Below, in pieces: positions 6,848-7,704 of a stretch of 7,704 nucleotides of DNA. Position numbers and translations under genes: made by a program. The stretch covers positions 4,589-12,292 of the forward strand of contig PLUH01000365.1 in NCBI GenBank assembly GCA_003164825.1. The letters are read 5' to 3'. Origin of the DNA: Hyphomicrobiales bacterium. GTDB lineage: Bacteria > Pseudomonadota > Alphaproteobacteria > Rhizobiales > Beijerinckiaceae. Every line of letters starts with the position of its first letter. Positions within the stretch are counted from its first letter, which is position 1. The notes below the pieces were generated by a model. It saw nothing but the letters and a program-made list of their open reading frames with translations, made no database searches and had not been told where the DNA came from.

Positions 6848-7288
6848 TCAAATCGGCTCGCCAATCATCCCGATCTCACCTCTGCCGACCTGAACCAACA
6901 TCGACAGAACGAAATCCGGCGCGAGGAAGCGCGCGCACGCCTGGCCGCCGGCGACGAGCGCGATCATCGCCTTGCCGTCGGCGCTCGCCACCACCGCGCT
7001 GTCGCCCGGCGGAAGCTCTCGCGAAACCGGAGGAATGGCGATGTAGAGCGCCCGCACGAACTGGAACTGCTCGGGCGTGAGCTTCGTCAACCGAGACACC
7101 GAGCCGATCTGGGAGACGGGCACGCATTCGGGCGCGTCGGCCGTCAGCCACTGAGAAAAAACTCCTGCCTCTTGGCCGCTTTCCTGCGAGCTCAGATCTT
7201 GAGCGGGCGTCACGTCCTGTGTGCGAACGCCGAATCCGGCGAGGCCCGCCAATGCTGCGGCCGACGCGACCAAAAATGCACTGTTCAT
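6848..7288 (-). CDS. Small exported protein of unknown function
   Basis: A 146-residue protein I do not recognise. It starts with a hydrophobic segment (residues 4-20, LVASAAALAGLAGFG) fitting a signal peptide, although there is no positive charge before it and no clear Ala-X-Ala cut site, so a membrane anchor is also possible. The mature part is polar and Gln/Ser-rich to about residue 45. A compact segment follows with two cysteines (Cys55 in ECVPV and Cys118 in QACAR), which could form a disulfide in the periplasm. The segment LTPEQFQFVRALYIAIPP then VVASADGKAMIALVAGG looks like a small folded alpha/beta domain. The frame stays open upstream to 7507, but that part is Arg-rich. ATG at 7288 is chosen because AGGAG lies seven bases before it and the signal-like segment begins there. 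A candidate EcfG stress promoter is about 100 bases upstream. Confidence 0.72.
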   Translation of the reverse strand: MNSAFLVASAAALAGLAGFGVRTQDVTPAQDLSSQESGQEAGVFSQWLTADAPECVPVSQIGSVSRLTKLTPEQFQFVRALYIAIPPVSRELPPGDSAVVASADGKAMIALVAGGQACARFLAPDFVLSMLVQVGRGEIGMIGEPI

Positions 7289-7392
7289 GACGTGCTCCTG
7301 TTTCCCGCACGCCCGCCATCGGATAGACGATGCGTCCGCCTTCGCCGCCCGCCGCGCCCGTGGCCCGTGCGCCCGGTCAAGCCAGCGATTCA

Positions 7393-7417
7393 AACGCTCA
7401 CGAACGTTATTGGTTCC
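7393..7417 (-). promoter_or_regulatory. Candidate EcfG (general stress response) promoter
   Basis: Read on the minus strand, GGAAC (7417-7413) is followed after exactly 16 bases by CGTT (7396-7393). This matches the GGAAC-N16/17-CGTT consensus of promoters used by EcfG sigma factors in alphaproteobacteria. It faces the small exported protein gene, giving a leader of roughly 95-100 bases. A single nine-base match can arise by chance, but position and direction fit. Confidence 0.5.
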
Positions 7418-7514
7418 GCTCTTGCGGGTTCCGGACGAAGGCTCCCCGCCTTTTCTTGCGGCGCGCTCTTTCATGATCGGCAGCAGACGGACAGTGCGTG
7501 TCAGCATTGGCGAC

Positions 7515-7534
7515 GATCGCGAAGGCTCGCGATC
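7515..7534. repeat. Perfect 8-base inverted repeat with 4-base loop
   Basis: GATCGCGA (7515-7522), loop AGGC, then TCGCGATC (7527-7534). Each arm contains the palindrome TCGCGA or its overlap. There is no T-run on either side, so it is not a typical intrinsic terminator; it could be a protein-binding dyad or chance in GC-rich DNA. Confidence 0.5.
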
Positions 7535-7638
7535 CGCATAATTTCTGCGGGATCACGACGAATTGACGCGAAACGCCCCGCCGAGCGGAGCAGGAGCTTC
7601 AGCCGCTCCGTCAGGATTTCACGTTGGCGCAACTTTTG

Positions 7639-7679
7639 AAAAAGTTGGCGCCGCCCTTTGCGCGGGCGGCGCCAAGCTT
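7639..7679 (-). terminator. Probable intrinsic terminator for a minus-strand gene entering from the right
   Basis: A perfect 12-base stem, TTGGCGCCGCCC (7645-7656) with GGGCGGCGCCAA (7664-7675), closes a 7-base loop and extends by three more pairs (7642-7644 with 7677-7679) past one bulged base. On the minus strand the stem is followed by CTTTTTC (five T at 7643-7639), the layout of a Rho-independent terminator. On the plus strand no T-run follows. It would end a transcript coming from beyond the right edge, where an in-frame TAA lies at 7695-7693. Confidence 0.62.
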
Positions 7680-7692
7680 GAGTTGCAGGCGA

Positions 7693-7704
7693 TTAAGGGC
7701 TCAG
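7693..7704 (-). CDS. Possible last codons of a minus-strand gene from outside the window
   Basis: On the minus strand the last 12 bases can be read CTG AGC CCT TAA, ending at 7693, fourteen bases before the probable terminator. The fit of stop and terminator is suggestive, but three codons carry no other evidence. Confidence 0.15.
   Translation of the reverse strand: MSP

Larger units (their letters stand above)
7289..7692. other. Gene-free right-hand region
   Basis: About 400 bases with no credible gene: frames on both strands translate to Arg-rich sequence. It holds the ribosome site and candidate EcfG promoter of the small exported protein gene, a short hairpin at 7515-7534, and the strong hairpin system at 7626-7679. 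A 6-base repeat pair GAGCGG / CCGCTC near 7585-7610 could form a further weak stem. Confidence 0.5.

Noticed and set aside
7289..7507. Upstream extension of the small exported protein to 7507
   Set aside because: The extra 73 residues are Arg-rich and would bury the signal-like segment; ATG 7288 has a good ribosome site.

Overview
The window is high-GC DNA with the look of an alphaproteobacterium, most likely of the Hyphomicrobiales (Rhizobiales). Three signs point there: codon usage biased to G/C, an outer-membrane protein whose mature N-terminus begins ADLPTKK followed by a proline-rich linker (a common start for rhizobial surface porins), and one good match to the EcfG general-stress promoter used in this group. 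The species cannot be named from the sequence alone.

Layout, left to right. (1) The 3' end of a plus-strand gene (1-337) resembling the C-terminus of a DXD-type glycosyltransferase. (2) A minus-strand MFS_3-type transporter gene (363-2051) converging on it. (3) A non-coding divergent region of about 650 bp (2052-2698). (4) A tight plus-strand operon: a two-domain universal stress protein (2699-3529), a second MFS_3 transporter that is a paralogue of the first (3565-5208), and a flavodoxin-fold NAD(P)H:quinone-oxidoreductase-like protein (5215-5799). (5) A minus-strand outer-membrane beta-barrel gene (5805-6644), whose stop lies only 5 bases from the operon's last stop. (6) A minus-strand small exported protein of unknown function (6848-7288), about 100 bases downstream of a candidate EcfG promoter. 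(7) A gene-free right end carrying hairpins, including a probable terminator for a minus-strand gene entering from beyond the window.

How the genes may work together. The stress protein, exporter and quinone reductase are spaced as one transcript. Both transporters end in a soluble domain resembling the dimeric alpha/beta-barrel (ABM/YgiN-like) fold. In E. coli, YgiN (a quinol monooxygenase) is paired with the quinone reductase MdaB, so a membrane-linked quinone or redox stress module is a reasonable hypothesis, though only inferred here. Several of these genes appear to use TTG start codons. No mobile elements, CRISPR arrays, tRNA or rRNA genes were seen. Most genes belong to known families; the more unusual points are the duplicated transporter pair around a stress operon and the regulatory structures at the right end.
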